From Stereocaulon alpinum (taxonomy: Eukaryota; Ascomycota; Lecanoromycetes; Lecanorales; Stereocaulaceae): 64,000 bases of DNA. Under the pieces are notes generated by a model. The model saw only the letters and a list, made by a program, of their open reading frames with translations, had not been told where the DNA came from and did no database searches. Below are positions 63,878 to 64,000 of the stretch, in pieces. Each line of letters opens with the position of its first letter. Positions within the stretch are counted from its first letter, which is position 1. The translations under genes and the position numbers were made by a program. The stretch covers positions 1 to 64,000 of the forward strand of contig JAEUBA010000114.1 of assembly GCA_018257865.1 (NCBI GenBank), read 5' to 3'.

Positions 63878-64000
63878 TGTAGAGGTGTGGGATTAAGGCC
63901 GTCGGTCAAGACATCGCAGTGGTAGAATAGCGAGTGCAAGAATTGAGGTAGAATTGAATAACTATTGACCGTAACGAGTGTCTGCTGCTAGAATAATTAC
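63878..64000 (-). repeat. gypsy LTR, cut by the window end
   Basis: Starts TGTAGAGGTGTGGGATTAAG and continues with tggtagaatagcgagtgcaag and ctgctgctagaataattac, a diverged version of the LTR at 32796-33117 in the same orientation. A fourth, minus-oriented copy of the family probably continues beyond 64000. Confidence 0.85.

Noticed and set aside
1..64000. tRNA, rRNA and CRISPR features
   Set aside because: No cloverleaf-type B-box context, rRNA core or spaced identical repeats were found; the 8-, 15- and 30-bp arrays have no spacers.

Overview
The window looks like nuclear DNA of a filamentous ascomycete (Pezizomycotina). Reasons: spliceosomal introns of about 48-62 bp with GTRNGY donors and CTGAY/CTAAY-like branch points; fungus-typical families (a Pth11/rhodopsin-domain membrane protein, a G-alpha-like protein with a HeLo-like N-terminus, a microsomal P450, a MYND-SET protein, a HacA-like bZIP and a DUF3723-like protein); and Ty3/gypsy and Ty1/copia retroelements. 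I do not try to name the species. It reads as a repeat-rich accessory or subtelomere-like compartment: many genes are broken, and most in-frame stops are TAG or TAA where a CAG or CAA would restore the frame, the CpA-to-TpA pattern expected of repeat-induced point mutation (RIP).

Layout. 1-1200: AT-rich satellite whose unit changes strand near 410-460. 1.2-2.7 kb: MYND-SET pseudogene cut by the satellite. 3.1-5.4 kb: deleted copy of a Ty3/gypsy family. 5.6-10.3 kb: small or broken genes, including a multi-exon unknown gene. 12.0-18.1 kb: the best-preserved host block, with a G-alpha-like gene (+), a rhodopsin-domain receptor-like gene (-) and a P450 (+), all with consistent exon models. 18.5-22 kb: pseudogenes of a fungal zinc-cluster-like factor, a copia pol and a DUF7514-like gene. 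22.4-25.8 kb: a long decayed gene of unknown family. 26-30 kb: the C-terminal half of an SNF2-like helicase and a decayed DIRS-like (tyrosine recombinase) retrotransposon. 32.8-38.7 kb: a young, complete-ended gypsy element with LTRs identical by eye that lacks most of gag, protease and the RT fingers. 39.2-46 kb: two helicase pseudogenes, SNF2-like and UPF1-like SF1, on one strand, each with the same 25-bp motif about 0.5-0.6 kb upstream. 47-56 kb: a coiled-coil ORF, direct and inverted duplications, a two-dsRBD protein and a HacA-like bZIP locus. 56.7-58.5 kb: a third gypsy copy. 59.1-63.2 kb: two long intact ORFs (DUF3723-like and unknown) around a roughly 275-bp foldback. 63.9-64 kb: the start of another gypsy LTR.

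How it fits together. The 12-18 kb block could be a small sensing or secondary-metabolism neighbourhood. The helicase pair, the 22-25.8 kb gene, the DUF3723-like gene and the RIP-like scars suggest that much of the window is decayed mobile cargo. The strongest candidate for something undescribed is the paired-helicase locus (39.2-46.6 kb). Its genes look RIPed, which implies they were multicopy, yet they match no transposon class I can name. Family assignments were made by eye from motifs; no database search was possible.
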